From Phallus indusiatus (taxonomy: Eukaryota > Basidiomycota > Agaricomycetes > Phallales > Phallaceae): a DNA stretch of 64,000 bases. A model generated the notes under the pieces. The model did not search any database and was not told the origin of the DNA. It worked only from the letters and a program-made list of their open reading frames with translations. Made by a program: the position numbers and the translations under genes. Of the stretch, positions 19,876-29,492 are shown piece by piece; the stretch's first letter is position 1; every line of letters starts with the position of its first letter. Location of the stretch: contig JAQFWX010000010.1 in assembly GCA_027605045.1 (NCBI GenBank), positions 500,879-564,878 on the forward strand, in the 5' to 3' direction.

Positions 19876-19912
19876 TGGGCGCTCCATGAGGCCGCCCAAG
19901 TATATAACCCAA
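19876..19912 (+). promoter_or_regulatory. Hairpin plus TATATAA downstream of A pol
   Basis: CTTGGGCG...CGCCCAAG forms an 8-bp stem directly followed by TATATAA. It occupies the place where element C has its pol-ORF3 spacer with a GGGCGCT block and an A/T box. It would be the promoter of an ORF3 that is now deleted downstream. Confidence 0.35.
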
Positions 19913-19937
19913 AAGTCCGTTCACGGTCTTGTCTCCC

Positions 19938-21171
19938 TGTCAAGCGCCGTGTTCCGAGCCTATCCCGGATATGTCCGGTCTAGTACGAAACACGTGCGTG
20001 CGGATAAAGAGAGTACGGAGAGTACGGGTGTGAGGGACTTGGCTTCAGCTTGTATGCTGCGCCCACTCGCCCAACTTCAGATATCCCTCGATTTCAGAGA
20101 ACGAGAGAAGTACGTAACTAGTACGCACAAGTCCGATGTTAAGTACGACGACGAACTTAGTTTGCCCAAGAGGTCTGACGACGACTGGGACTTGAACTAT
20201 GTGCAAGTCCGCAACTAAGTACGAGACGAGCACGCTGTCACGCGCCGTGTTCCGGGCGTCTGGGCGGAAGTCCGGAGAGTCCGGACTACGGAACAGAAGG
20301 GACTTGGCTTCAGCTTATGTGCTGCGCCGGCTCAATCGACCCTGGATATCCCTTAATTTCGGACTAGAAGTCCGAGACAGCCCGGACGTAGTCCGGGCAG
20401 GTCCGGACAAGTACTGGGAGCGGACTTTAGACGAGATAGATAAGAGAAGATTTGATTATAAAGAGTTTAACTGGGCTAGACTTAAAATAGACTTGAATAC
20501 GACTTGATATTCAGACTGGGGAGCCCCAGACGAAGTCTGGGGGCTTTAAATACAAAAAGCTAGACTACTAGAACTAAAGGAGATATAACTAAAAGGAGAC
20601 TAGTTGCACAGCACCAGAAACATATCTGGCACTTGCTTTCTAATGCTCCGGACAGAATGTCCCCATAAGGAAATGTCCTAGTCCGGACGAAGTCCGGACC
20701 TCGGACTTACCGGACGTGGACAGAATAACGGACTACGCACTGTTGGGCAAGTACTGACGCTCGGACATGGCGGATATACTAAATACGGACGGGGATTGGG
20801 CGCCGGACCTCGGAGAGGTCCGGATTAGGATCGGGTGGCACGAGGGTCGTGACACACGCAGAGTACGGAGAAGAACAGAGACGGAGTAGATAAGAGAGAA
20901 GAATAGATTATATTCTGACTGAGGAATCCCAGCTACGAAACTGGGGCTTAAATACATGAGTATGAGGTGCCTATACTAAAAGGAGAAAAGGATACGAAAG
21001 GAATGGTGGTTTCTAGGATGGATGGAACGGGCAGAGTCCGGACTAACCGAACCCCTGGTTAGTCAGGACATCGAGGGGACAACCCCCATTTGGAAACGAG
21101 CGGATCGGAGGGCTGTGCATGAAGTACGGAGTAGTACGCACGTCGTACGAGATGCGTACTTGGGGGTGTCA
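19938..21171 (+). repeat. Degraded LTR of the TGTCACG family, split by a younger solo LTR
   Basis: TGTCAAGCGCCGTGTTCCG at 19938 matches the start of the 619-bp LTR family, and the part after 20859 matches its middle and end (stem-loop then CTTAAATA, AAAGGAGA, TCCGGACT). Without the inner LTR it is about 610 bp. It ends near GGGGGTGTCA, overlapping the start of the next LTR. No matching duplication flanks it, so its borders were rearranged. Confidence 0.65.
20236..20854 (+). repeat. Solo LTR (619 bp), TGTCACG...CGTGACA, TSD CACGC
   Basis: Perfect 7-bp inverted termini and an exact 5-bp duplication CACGC (20231-20235, 20855-20859) define it. It sits in an older LTR of its own family. It contains the stem CCCCAGAC-GAA-GTCTGGGG (20524-20542) followed by TTTAAATA, a likely TATA, and several TCCGGAC repeats. 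Nearly identical to the copy at 22628-23247. Confidence 0.9.
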
Positions 21172-21562
21172 GGGTACGTCTCAGGTTAACGGTCACTCTA
21201 GTATATTAGCGTAGTATAGTATAACCTACTTAGATGCCTACGCGCTCTACGTCGGTCATACGGTACCCGGTATGCCGGTCCGTACTTACCCCTCGCGTAT
21301 TCTCCCGAACTCTCCCCGTTTCTCCGTTCGCTCCACTCTGTCACATCTCCCTCCTTCTCTATGTCGTTCGTATGTCCTCGACTGCCGACTCTTCCTATTG
21401 GCAGATAATGCACCTGTTAGTTATTGGTTAGAGATAACGTAAACATGTATATATACTTCCGTGCGCGCATGTGTAGTTCCTTGCGCTATTATAGACTGGG
21501 TTACTGGGTTATAGTAGCAGTCCGATCCTTAAGTCTTATCGCTGAACGGTCGTGCCCTAACA
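21167..21562 (+). repeat. LTR related to that of element B, no clean TSD
   Basis: 396 bp, TGTCAGGGTACG...GCCCTAACA: same termini and nearly the same length as the element B LTR but diverged inside, with its own TATATATA near 21448. Left flank GGGGG and right flank GAGGC do not match, so it is a remnant of a longer element or a rearranged junction. It abuts the surviving end of A ORF3. Confidence 0.65.
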
Positions 21563-21572
21563 GAGGCCCCCT

Positions 21573-21644
21573 GAGGACCTTGACGCGCCGCATCCGAGTG
21601 CCTCGGAGAGCATGGAGATTGATTACAGCAATCCCTCTGACTGA
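21573..21644 (+). pseudogene. Last codons of element A ORF3
   Basis: The frame reads EDLDAPHPSASESMEIDYSNPSD then stop, about 60 nt before the purine tract. It matches the end of element C ORF3 (GDIEMAMDYTADD, then stop) in position, acidic character and the M-x-x-DY core. The rest of the gene is missing, replaced by LTR sequence between 19938 and 21562. Confidence 0.55.
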
Positions 21645-21706
21645 TTACAGTCAGATGCCTCCTCTTCGCGATCCTATGACTTGGAGTCCAAGTCACAAGG
21701 GGAGGA

Positions 21707-22000
21707 TGTAATGGATCCACCGCATGCGGTGGATTGAGTATATGCCACTTAGGCATATGCAGAGGGCTTCGCCCTCTGCAGTAGTTACTATCACTTGCTC
21801 TAATAATAGAGGCGCTTAACGCCATTATGTAATAACTATACATTAGTAGTAGCTACGCGCGTGCTGATTCAGCACGCGCATTTTGTTTTACACCATAAAA
21901 AATACAGCACCCTTGGTCTGTTATTCGTGGTGTGAAACTACAGCATGATAAAACTTGTGTACCGTATGCGGTACACTATAAAAAGTAACGAAACGTTACA
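21707..22000 (+). repeat. 3' LTR of element A
   Basis: 294 bp, TGTAATGG...ACGAAACGTTACA, the termini of the A/C clade, preceded by AAGGGGAGGA. It is packed with perfect hairpins (21715-21734, 21741-21757, 21759-21779, 21811-21823, 21857-21879, 21957-21976). The partner LTR is outside the window. Confidence 0.85.
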
Positions 22001-22009
22001 TTTTCACGG

Positions 22010-22267
22010 TAAGGTTCTCAACGGGTTTTACCCGCAGGTATGGGTACCCGCGCCCGCAGGTACCCGAACCTGTGGGTTTGATTTTTTCCAAAACCCGCGG
22101 GTATAGGTACAGGTTTTTCACGGGTTTACCTGCGGGTATCAGGTCAAACCCGTTTCTCAAAAATCGAAAATTGCAAAACCCGGGGCAGGTATGGTTTAGC
22201 TTTTTGCACGAAAATACCCATACCCGCGGGTATTACCCGTCATACCCGAAACCCGTTGAGACCCTTA
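22010..22267. mobile_element. hAT-type MITE, 258 bp, TSD TTTCACGG
   Basis: Ends TAAGGTTCTCAACGGGTTTT and its near-reverse complement (AACCCGTTGAGACCCTTA) are flanked by the 8-bp duplication TTTCACGG (22002-22009, 22268-22275). The interior is made of ACCCGCGGGTA-type repeats. It has no gene; the open frame that starts in it at 22072 is accidental. Confidence 0.85.
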
Positions 22268-22275
22268 TTTCACGG

Positions 22276-25200
22276 AAGCAGAAAGATTCTCAAGATTACA
22301 AAAGAAATGAGGCACTCGCAAAATGGTATGGTCGTTTTATTATTGTCGTTTCAGTGCTTTATGGCCGCTTAGGTCTCATACATCATATCGAATCCAACTT
22401 TCCTCTCATGTCAAAGCTCTTGCAAGTGCTAAGAGCTCGCGCAAAGAATAAGGACAAAACGGTCACAGTGTTGGAGGTTCAACTCGCATCAAACAACATT
22501 TCCATAAATTCCGAAGTTGCGTCCGCCTACTTTGACAGTTTGGGAATAGAACCGAACGGGCCTATCGTCAATGCCTTCAAAAAACAAGCTGCCCTGAGTG
22601 AAGTGAGTATCGATGCCTTGATATGTGTGTCACGCGCCGTGTTCCGGGCGTCTGGGCGGAAGTCCGGGGAGTCCGGACTACGGAACAGAAGGGACTTGGC
22701 TTCAGCTTATGTGCTGCGCCGACTCAATCGACCCTGGATATCCCTTAATTTCGGACTAGAAGTCCGAGACAGCCCGGACGTAGTCCGGGCAGGTCCGGAC
22801 AAGTACTGGGAGCGGACTTTAAACGAGATAGATAAGAGAAGATTTGATTATAAAGAGCTTAACTGGGGCTAGACTTAAAATAGACTTGAATACGACTTGA
22901 TATTCAGACTGGGGAGCCCCAGACGAAGTCTGGGAGCTTTAAATACAAAAAGCTAGACTACTAGAACTAAAGGAGATATAACTAAAAGGAGACTAGTTGC
23001 ACAGCACCAGAAACATATCTGGCACTTGCTTTCTAATGCTCCGGACAGAATGTCCCCATAAGGAAATGTCCTAGTCCGGACGAAGTCCGGAACTTGGACT
23101 TACCGGACGTGGACAGAGTAACGGACTACGCACTGTTGGACAAGTACTGATGCTCGGACATGGCGGATATACTAAATATGGATGGGGATTGGGCGCCGGA
23201 CCTCGGAGAGGTCCGGATTAGGATTGGGTGGCACGAGGGTCGTGACAATGTGCCACCATACTGGAACGTATACAGCCACAATTTGACCCCAAAGAAACGG
23301 AGCGTCTGCTAATGCGTTGGCTTGTTGCGGGTAATCAACCTTTCGAAGAGGTGACACAACGCGAGTCTCAGGATTTCATTGCATCTTTCGGAAGATGTTT
23401 TTCCCTTCCAAGCTCTACAACAGTCAAACGCCGCGTGATGGACATGGCCAACACGACCAAAATGGAACTTAAAGCTTTCGTTGAAGTGCGTTTTCATTCA
23501 TTTTCAATCAAACAAATTAGAATCCTGTCTTCAGGAACATAAGGGTAGTGTTAGTCTATTGCTAGATATGTGGACTTCTAGCAATAATTATGCGTTTATG
23601 GGTATTGTTATGCACTTTGTGTCTAATGATTGGAAACTCGGTAAGTATTAAATACATTTTTTAATGTCCAGCACTCAGAAATATTAACAGCCGAATGTCT
23701 AATTGATTTTCCTGAGATCATTGGTCCACATTCCGGTGAAAATATGGCCAGTTTTGTCTATGAAACTATGTCGTCACTTGGCCTCCAAAAAAAGGTATGT
23801 TTTTACCTTGTTATCTTTCTGTTTTTATATCTTGCCTTAGATCATGTCTATCGTCATGGACAATGCATCGAACAATGATACATTAATGAAGTATCTGCAG
23901 ATTTATCTTGCTCGTGATGGCATACCATTCAATCCTGTGTATGCACGCGGCCGATGCCTCCCACACATTGTTCACTTGGCGGCTTTAGAGGTATGATTTC
24001 ATTTGACAGTGAAATATCATTCATTTAAAATACGCAGCTTCTGGTCGGAATTGGGGCAATGTCAAAGAATGATTTCCAGGCGGCAGAAGTACATTACCAA
24101 ACATTGATTTTTCAGCCTATATCTGAATGTGATGACGATGCCGTTGGATTGGTCGACGAAATCGACGACGACGATGATGATGACACGGTATTGAATCCCA
24201 TTGAGAAAGTAAGATTGATCACTATTTATCATGTTTCCCACTAATGGCTTCATATTTTATTTCATAGCTTCGCAGAATTGTTAAGGCCGTGCGTGCGAGC
24301 CCCAGCGGAAACAAGAATGGCTAGAAGAAGTTGACTCTTCTCACAAGAATGGAGAAAGCAATTCAGAAAGAGGGAAGATGTTAATATTGGATGTGCGTAC
24401 TAGATGGACATCCACACACCAGATGTGTCGTGAGTGACCCATCTTCTCTTGCTGTTCTCTGTTCATCATATGCTGTATCTATGTAATAGGTCGGGCTTTG
24501 CATTACCGTAGAGAAATCGACTCATATGCTGCAAAAAATAAAGAGCTAAGGCCATATGAAATGACTTCGGCTGAGTGGAAGGTGATTAGTGTCATAACCG
24601 ATTGGCTACTCACCTTTCGTCAAGCAACCACTTCTATGTCTGCCACACGTTTCCCGACACTCTCCAGTACACATGCAACAATCAAAGGTCTCCAAGACAA
24701 GCTGAAGAAAGAATTAGAAGACTTGCATTCAGCTTCGCCCAGGCTTATATCTGCCATTACTGCCGCACATGCAAAGCTAGGTAGTTATTTTTTCAAAATT
24801 GACGCTTCACCGTATCCCGTCTGGGCCAGTCGTGAGTTTCTTTTGATCTGTTCCTCGTGGTAATATGATGTTATCTTGCTAGTTTTGGATCCGCGTATAA
24901 ATGCAGAAGCTTTACTGGCCGACTACGAGGAAGAACCTGATATCTCTAAAGAGATTGAAGCACGCAAGAAAGAGTTAATCAAATTTTACAATGACAACTA
25001 TGCTGGCAAGATTCAAGGCCCAACGGCACCCAGTCAACCTACAATATCCGAAAAGAGTATCTTTGATTTTAACTTCAATGATCGTTATGTCCGTCGTCCT
25101 ACAACTGCACGCAATGAAATAGAAGAGTATTTTAGGCTTCCTGCTGAACTGTGGTACTCTACAGACCCTATTGAATGGTGGGCGGCCAGGAGGTTTCAGT

Positions 25201-25430
25201 TCCCCAACCTGAGTCAGTTGGCTCGTGACATTTTATCAATCCCAGGTAAGCAATCTCAACATTTGATTTTGCTCAAGAATTTATGTTTTCTTACAGGGTC
25301 AGCTGTCGCTGTTGAACGGGTCTTTTCAGGAGGTAGAGATACTGTCTCACTTCGTCGCTCTAGCCTCAAACCAGATACAATTCGTGCCTTGATAGTCGTG
25401 AAACATAAAATAATAATGGACCGTAAATAA
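22276..25430 (+). pseudogene. hAT transposase, interrupted, frameshifted and 5'-truncated
   Basis: Spliced reading frames give a hAT transposase: LERIQPQFDPKETERLLMRW and SSTTVKRRVMDM before the catalytic core, first Asp in LLLDMWTSSNNYAFMGIVMH (about 23550-23620), second in VMDNASNND (about 23855), and the C-terminal dimerisation domain IEWWAARRFQFPNLSQLARD with catalytic Glu in GSAVAVERVFSGGRD (25297-25430 after a 51-nt intron). A solo LTR (22628-23247) splits the N-terminal part. Near 24300 the conserved RASP-QRKQEW stretch needs one more base, a likely 1-nt deletion that leads to TAG. The codons at 22276-22627 are open in frame, but I cannot assign them to a named domain. Confidence 0.75.
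22628..23247 (+). repeat. Solo LTR (620 bp) in the hAT transposase, TSD ATGTG
   Basis: Same family as 20236-20854, with only scattered differences. The exact 5-bp duplication ATGTG (22623-22627, 23248-23252) proves a genuine insertion; joining the flanks restores an open frame (DALICATILERI). Confidence 0.92.
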
Positions 25431-25623
25431 TAATTGACCCAGACATGTTCGTAGATTGTTTTCCGTCTTTAAAAAAAAATCCGTACACGTAATTGTCCGT
25501 ATACGGCCGTATACGGACCGTACAGTACCGTAAAGGGCCTGGAGTGAACATTGTACGGTACGGATACGGTACGGGATCCACCGTAAAAAACCCGTACCGT
25601 ATACGGTACGGTGCCGACCCCTA
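25431..25623 (+). repeat. hAT 3' terminal region with subterminal palindromes and TIR
   Basis: Ends GGTGCCGACCCCTA, so the inverted-repeat end starts TAGGGGTCGGCAC. Inside are many copies of CGTATACGG and CGTACGGTAC-like palindromes, the sort of array hAT transposases bind. The same end is at 43440-43612. The left end of this hAT is not in the window. Confidence 0.75.
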
Positions 25624-26544
25624 GGCCGCGCACTCGTCACGGGTAAGCGACGCCTCTTTTTTTATTATAAGTGTTCACCTAACTCATCATGAATTCAGGT
25701 AATTGGGCGAAGAATCCCGGCAGATTTAACACCCGTGGAAACTGAATTAATCATAAACCAGATAATAGATTACGAAAGCCAGTTACTCAACCTGCATTTC
25801 CCTAAAATCGGTTGTCCTCTCCCGACCTCGGATTTAAAGTCGTCCAGAGACAATATCGGCCCTCTCGTTATTCCGTATATGGCCCCGTATGCTCCTCCCT
25901 CATTGCGAGGACCGTTTGAGACTTCTTCGGAGTATCTGAAGGCACGAGCCGATGGAGAGTATGACTTCATCACCAACCAAACGGAATTGTGGAAGAAGTG
26001 GCGAAAAACGTACAAACTGATGAATCAAGATCCCGAAGAAGCTCCATTCGTTTTCTTTGAGAAATTCTACAGGTTATTCAGGAAATCCTTGGATGCTCTG
26101 CATTTCGATTGCGAGTTCCCGAATGTGCTGGTTAATCCCGAGTTGGACGACATTTTCGTATCGTGGGGGGACTCCTCACGTATCGTCGCCGCTATTGATT
26201 GGGAGGGTTCAGCTGCGCTACCTCTTTGGGCTGCTGCTTCGCATGACTACCACATCCGATGCAGGTTTGCTGACGAAAAAGAAGCAGATGCATGGTGTCA
26301 AACACGGAAGAAACATCTCGAGTCCACGGTTCCGCGCTTTAAAGAGGCATTAGAGTCAAAGTCATGCATAGTTCGGAGAAATCTAGCTTGGCTTCTGAAC
26401 ATGAGATTTTGTGTTTATTACAGCCCTAAAACGTACTCTCAGATGTTTTTGGAATGCTATGAAACGTGGACGGAGGACGTACAGCATGTGTTTAAGGAAC
26501 TAATCGAGTTCCTTCAAGATCAGGGTTTCTCGGAAAGGGCGTAA
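25624..26544 (+). pseudogene. APH-like phosphotransferase gene, copy 1, cut by the hAT
   Basis: The last 19 nt of an exon (25624-25642), an intron (GTAAGCG...TTCAG, to 25698) and the full last exon (25699-26544, 281 codons) match the gene at 60664-62156 in exon length and most residues. The catalytic loop HFDCEFPN (H-x-D-x4-N) and the metal-binding DWE (AAIDWEGS) are intact, as expected for the aminoglycoside phosphotransferase/choline kinase fold. The upstream exons with the ATP-binding lobe are missing here: the hAT inverted repeat ends exactly at 25623 inside exon 3, so they should lie left of the nest. The stand-alone open frame lacks the N-lobe and is unlikely to be an active kinase. Confidence 0.8.
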
Positions 26545-26880
26545 CATGTCACTCGCGATGTTTCCATAGTATGGTACTGATGTCGACCGTATATATATTC
26601 CAAATTTTTTAAAGGGTGGCGTACTATCAAAATTTAACGACCCAATTGACGTCGAACAAATAAAAGTGAGTAAAAACAAAGTTAAAAAAAGCATCGGCTT
26701 GTTCAATATTTACACAATTGAATGTACGTATATAGCTGTAGGTATCTCTTGTATTGCAAGTAAATATATTCTCGGAAAAACATTACACAAACACATGTAA
26801 GGTCATGGTTGATGTTCCGTTCCACTCCGACTTCAGAGTCGCCGCTCAGGACAGAACACCCGTCGGCCAAACACAAACCA
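26545..26880. other. Intergenic, no gene seen
   Basis: AT-rich spacer between two genes that converge (copy 1 plus, TFIIF-like minus). No coding signal. Confidence 0.6.
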
Positions 26881-28124
26881 CTAGTAGAACGGTAATAGTT
26901 CCCACTTTCCTTTATGCTGACATGAAGGTCAATGACAACCGATGTCGGAATTGCAATATGATACTTACACGACCGGCTCGAATCTCCGTGGCAATGTCAG
27001 GTAACACCTTTCGGAGGTAACGTGAAGACTGTTTGGTGTGTCGTGTAAGTTCTCTGATATCCCAACGTTTCTTTTCTTCGAAAAGTTTCAACAGCAGGTG
27101 TAGGAGTCGATCATATGCGATACGCTTGAACTTCTTGTTAGACTCTCCGAATTCTTCCTCCTGTAGAAAGTAGTGAATTTGAAAGAGAAAATAAGGATAG
27201 AACAACCCACGGTTAGTTCACCAAACAATGGTAGATCCTCTGTTAACTCATCCCCCATACTCGTCTCAAGATAATCGAGTAGCTCTATGCGTTGCTCTGC
27301 TTCATCGCAAGTGGCCTTCGAAACAGGTCGTGCTACAAGCTCCTTTGTGATATGCCCTGCCAAAAGTTGGGATGCTGGACGAAATGATTATGAAAACCAA
27401 TCACGAGAAATAATATATAACTCGCTAGTAGTAGGCTGTTCCTTATCGTATTTGATCTCCTCCGTCTGCTTCTCCTGCTCCATGTCAGCTTTGTCTTCGT
27501 TATGATTGTTGCCATTCTCTGAGTTATCTTCGTCTTCACCTTCTTCGTTATCATCATTGTCGTCGTCGTCATTTCCATGCTCGTAATCTGGGTCATCATC
27601 GTCATCCTCTTCGCATTCTTGCACCGCACTGACGAGCTGGTTCTCTTCAGTCTTTTTCACTACGTCATCCAATATATATTCTTCCATCACGCTCGGATCC
27701 TCTTCCGACGGGACCGAAATGGATATGAAAGGACATCCAGTGCGAGGATTCCTCATTTCCCATATCCGTAAGGTTGCTAACTGTCGACCCTCTTCATCCA
27801 CGGCCGACCAACGTTCCAAGAGATGCCGAGGAAGCTAATGTGAAAAAAAAAAACGTTTATTAGATCGAAAAGAAACGTATTCGCAAGTGTCACTTGGAGC
27901 TGACATTTACAAGCCACATCCCATTTGCGTTCTCATCTCCAGTAGAGACAAGTATCGTCTCAGCTTCATTCTCTCCATCCAACTCTTCGTCAACGAGATC
28001 GTGGGAAGACGTGGGATCAAAACTTTCATCCTCTTTAAGTGTAATAGGTACAAGGGCGAAACATGCAATCAGTTGTGAAAAGCAATGCAGGCGGGCAGTT
28101 CTTACCTTCATCCTCAGGATACAT
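26881..28124 (-). CDS. TFIIF beta-subunit-like protein (spliced)
   Basis: Probable exons on the minus strand: 28124-28106, 28032-27911, 27834 to about 27400, 27374-27211, 27160-26969, 26916-26881. The protein starts acidic (MYPEDEEDESFDP), then has NGMWL...LPRHLLERW, like the WLVKLPxxLxxxW start of the TFIIF beta dimerisation domain. A very acidic insert follows (long Asp/Glu/Asn runs around 27480-27640), then LLAGHITKELVARPV, and a C-terminal winged helix (YDRLLHLLLKLFEEKKRWDI, SRYLRKVLPDIATEIRAG, GKWELLPFY), the part of TFIIF beta that contacts promoter DNA. TFIIF helps RNA polymerase II join the initiation complex. The intron between the third and fourth exons is not resolved and the first intron removes residues usually kept, so this could be a diverged or decaying paralogue rather than the housekeeping gene. 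Confidence 0.65.
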
Positions 28125-29489
28125 CAAGTCCTTTCGACTCCAATTGTAAAAAATGGATCTTATCATTTCGATTAGTCCGAGTTTTGCAGCTTCATGTTTG
28201 GGGGATTACAGGGTGCAGTCCCGACCCGTTTATGTAGGTATTTGAGGTCCAATGAGGATGTGATCGTGCTGTGCCGCTTGCTGTGAGGACCGGTGGACAC
28301 ACTCTTACTACTAGTCCAACCCGAGATCGTGGCTGACATCCAGGACGTTTAGGAGCACCCGGCATGGCCTTGAACATCGCTCATTGGTGTATCCGTGATT
28401 TGGTCGCCTTCAGCAAAAATCGAAACTGGGTAGTAGCCAGCGGTGCTTTGAAGAGCAGACAGGTCACAGAGTTGGAAATTCAGCGCGGAGTAGCTAATAA
28501 ATAAGCTTAAGTGTCTTTATAGTTCCAAAAGTGTCCACTGTACAGTTTCAGGACGTGCTAACATCTGTTGACTCAAAAAGACGGGAGCGGTTTGGCGCAC
28601 TACGTGTTGAGGTTCTCCTGTACTTGTAGCATTGAATACAAAGACTCGTCGTCGAAGAGAAGGCTTCCACAATCATGTAACACTGCGACGCCAGTAAACG
28701 CTTAGAACAGCGTTTTCACACTGATAGGCTGTAATCTTGGTGAAGTTGTCGTGGTTGCGAGTCTGACACACTCGTCGAAAGGCTGAAAACGAACTTGCCG
28801 CAGAGGGCGTGTGTGGGCGTTTACCTCGTTCTGAACATTTTGAGCGACCGCCGGCGACACTAGGAGTCTATACGACACCATTTACGCAAGCGGAATTCTA
28901 CGGTCACCCCCAGTGGGGCACCGTTTGTTGATACAATATTGCATGGCACTGATACAATGGTCTTCTTCACTTCTATCCGGTTTATCTTCTCGACGACTTG
29001 TCGTTTTTGAGGATGTCAAAGGAAAAAAATTGTGTTCATTCTGTGAGTCCCGTTCACGATAGTCTTTTTTTCTGGTTCATCACCTAGTGTACTCATTGGC
29101 AAATATCATAAGTAAACTGATAAATTGCACTTCGGCTGGAGTTTCATAGCCTTTCTCTAACTGAGCAATCTCTAACGCAATTATGCCGTTATCGAGAGAG
29201 CGGGGAAACCTCTCTCCAAACTCAGTGATTCCATTGCGGTCATGTCGTTCCGAAGAGCTTTTGAATACATTCGTAAAAGGCACCGTCGCCCTTTTCGAGG
29301 CTTTACTCGACTTGAACATTTGCGAGCATAGTTGACAGAGAGACGAAAAATGGAGGAAGATTGACGTGCACTTGCGTGCCTGCTTAAAAACACAAGGATT
29401 CAAAGTGACAAGCTTCATTGAGGACAATTTACCTTACGTTTTTCGGCGCGAGAACGCTCTACTATGTAGTACTCTTTGACCAAGGCCTG
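28125..29489. other. Intergenic, no supported gene
   Basis: Only short frames on both strands. The longest (29080-29427 minus, 115 codons) has no recognisable motif or homologue elsewhere in the window. I see no repeat structure. Confidence 0.5.
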
Positions 29490-29492
29490 GGG

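Larger units (their letters stand above)
1..22000 (+). mobile_element. Element A: chromodomain Ty3/Gypsy retrotransposon, 5' end outside window
   Basis: This is the outer shell of the nest. Its pol reading frame runs from base 2 to 2427, is interrupted by element B, and resumes at 18561 to 19815. A tail of a third ORF (to 21644), a polypurine tract (AAGGGGAGGA) and a 3' LTR (21707-22000) follow. The order PR-RT-RNaseH-IN-chromodomain and the close match to element C place it with the fungal chromoviruses. The 5' LTR and gag lie left of the window, so neither its length nor its target-site duplication can be checked. Between pol and the 3' LTR most of ORF3 has been replaced by other LTRs, so the copy is not autonomous. 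Confidence 0.9.

Noticed and set aside
21707..22000. Serial palindromes as a possible CRISPR-like array
   Set aside because: The palindromes differ from each other, have no regular spacers and lie inside an LTR of a eukaryotic retroelement.
22072..22872. 266-codon open frame
   Set aside because: It crosses a MITE, part of the hAT and a solo LTR, so it is a chimera of unrelated pieces.
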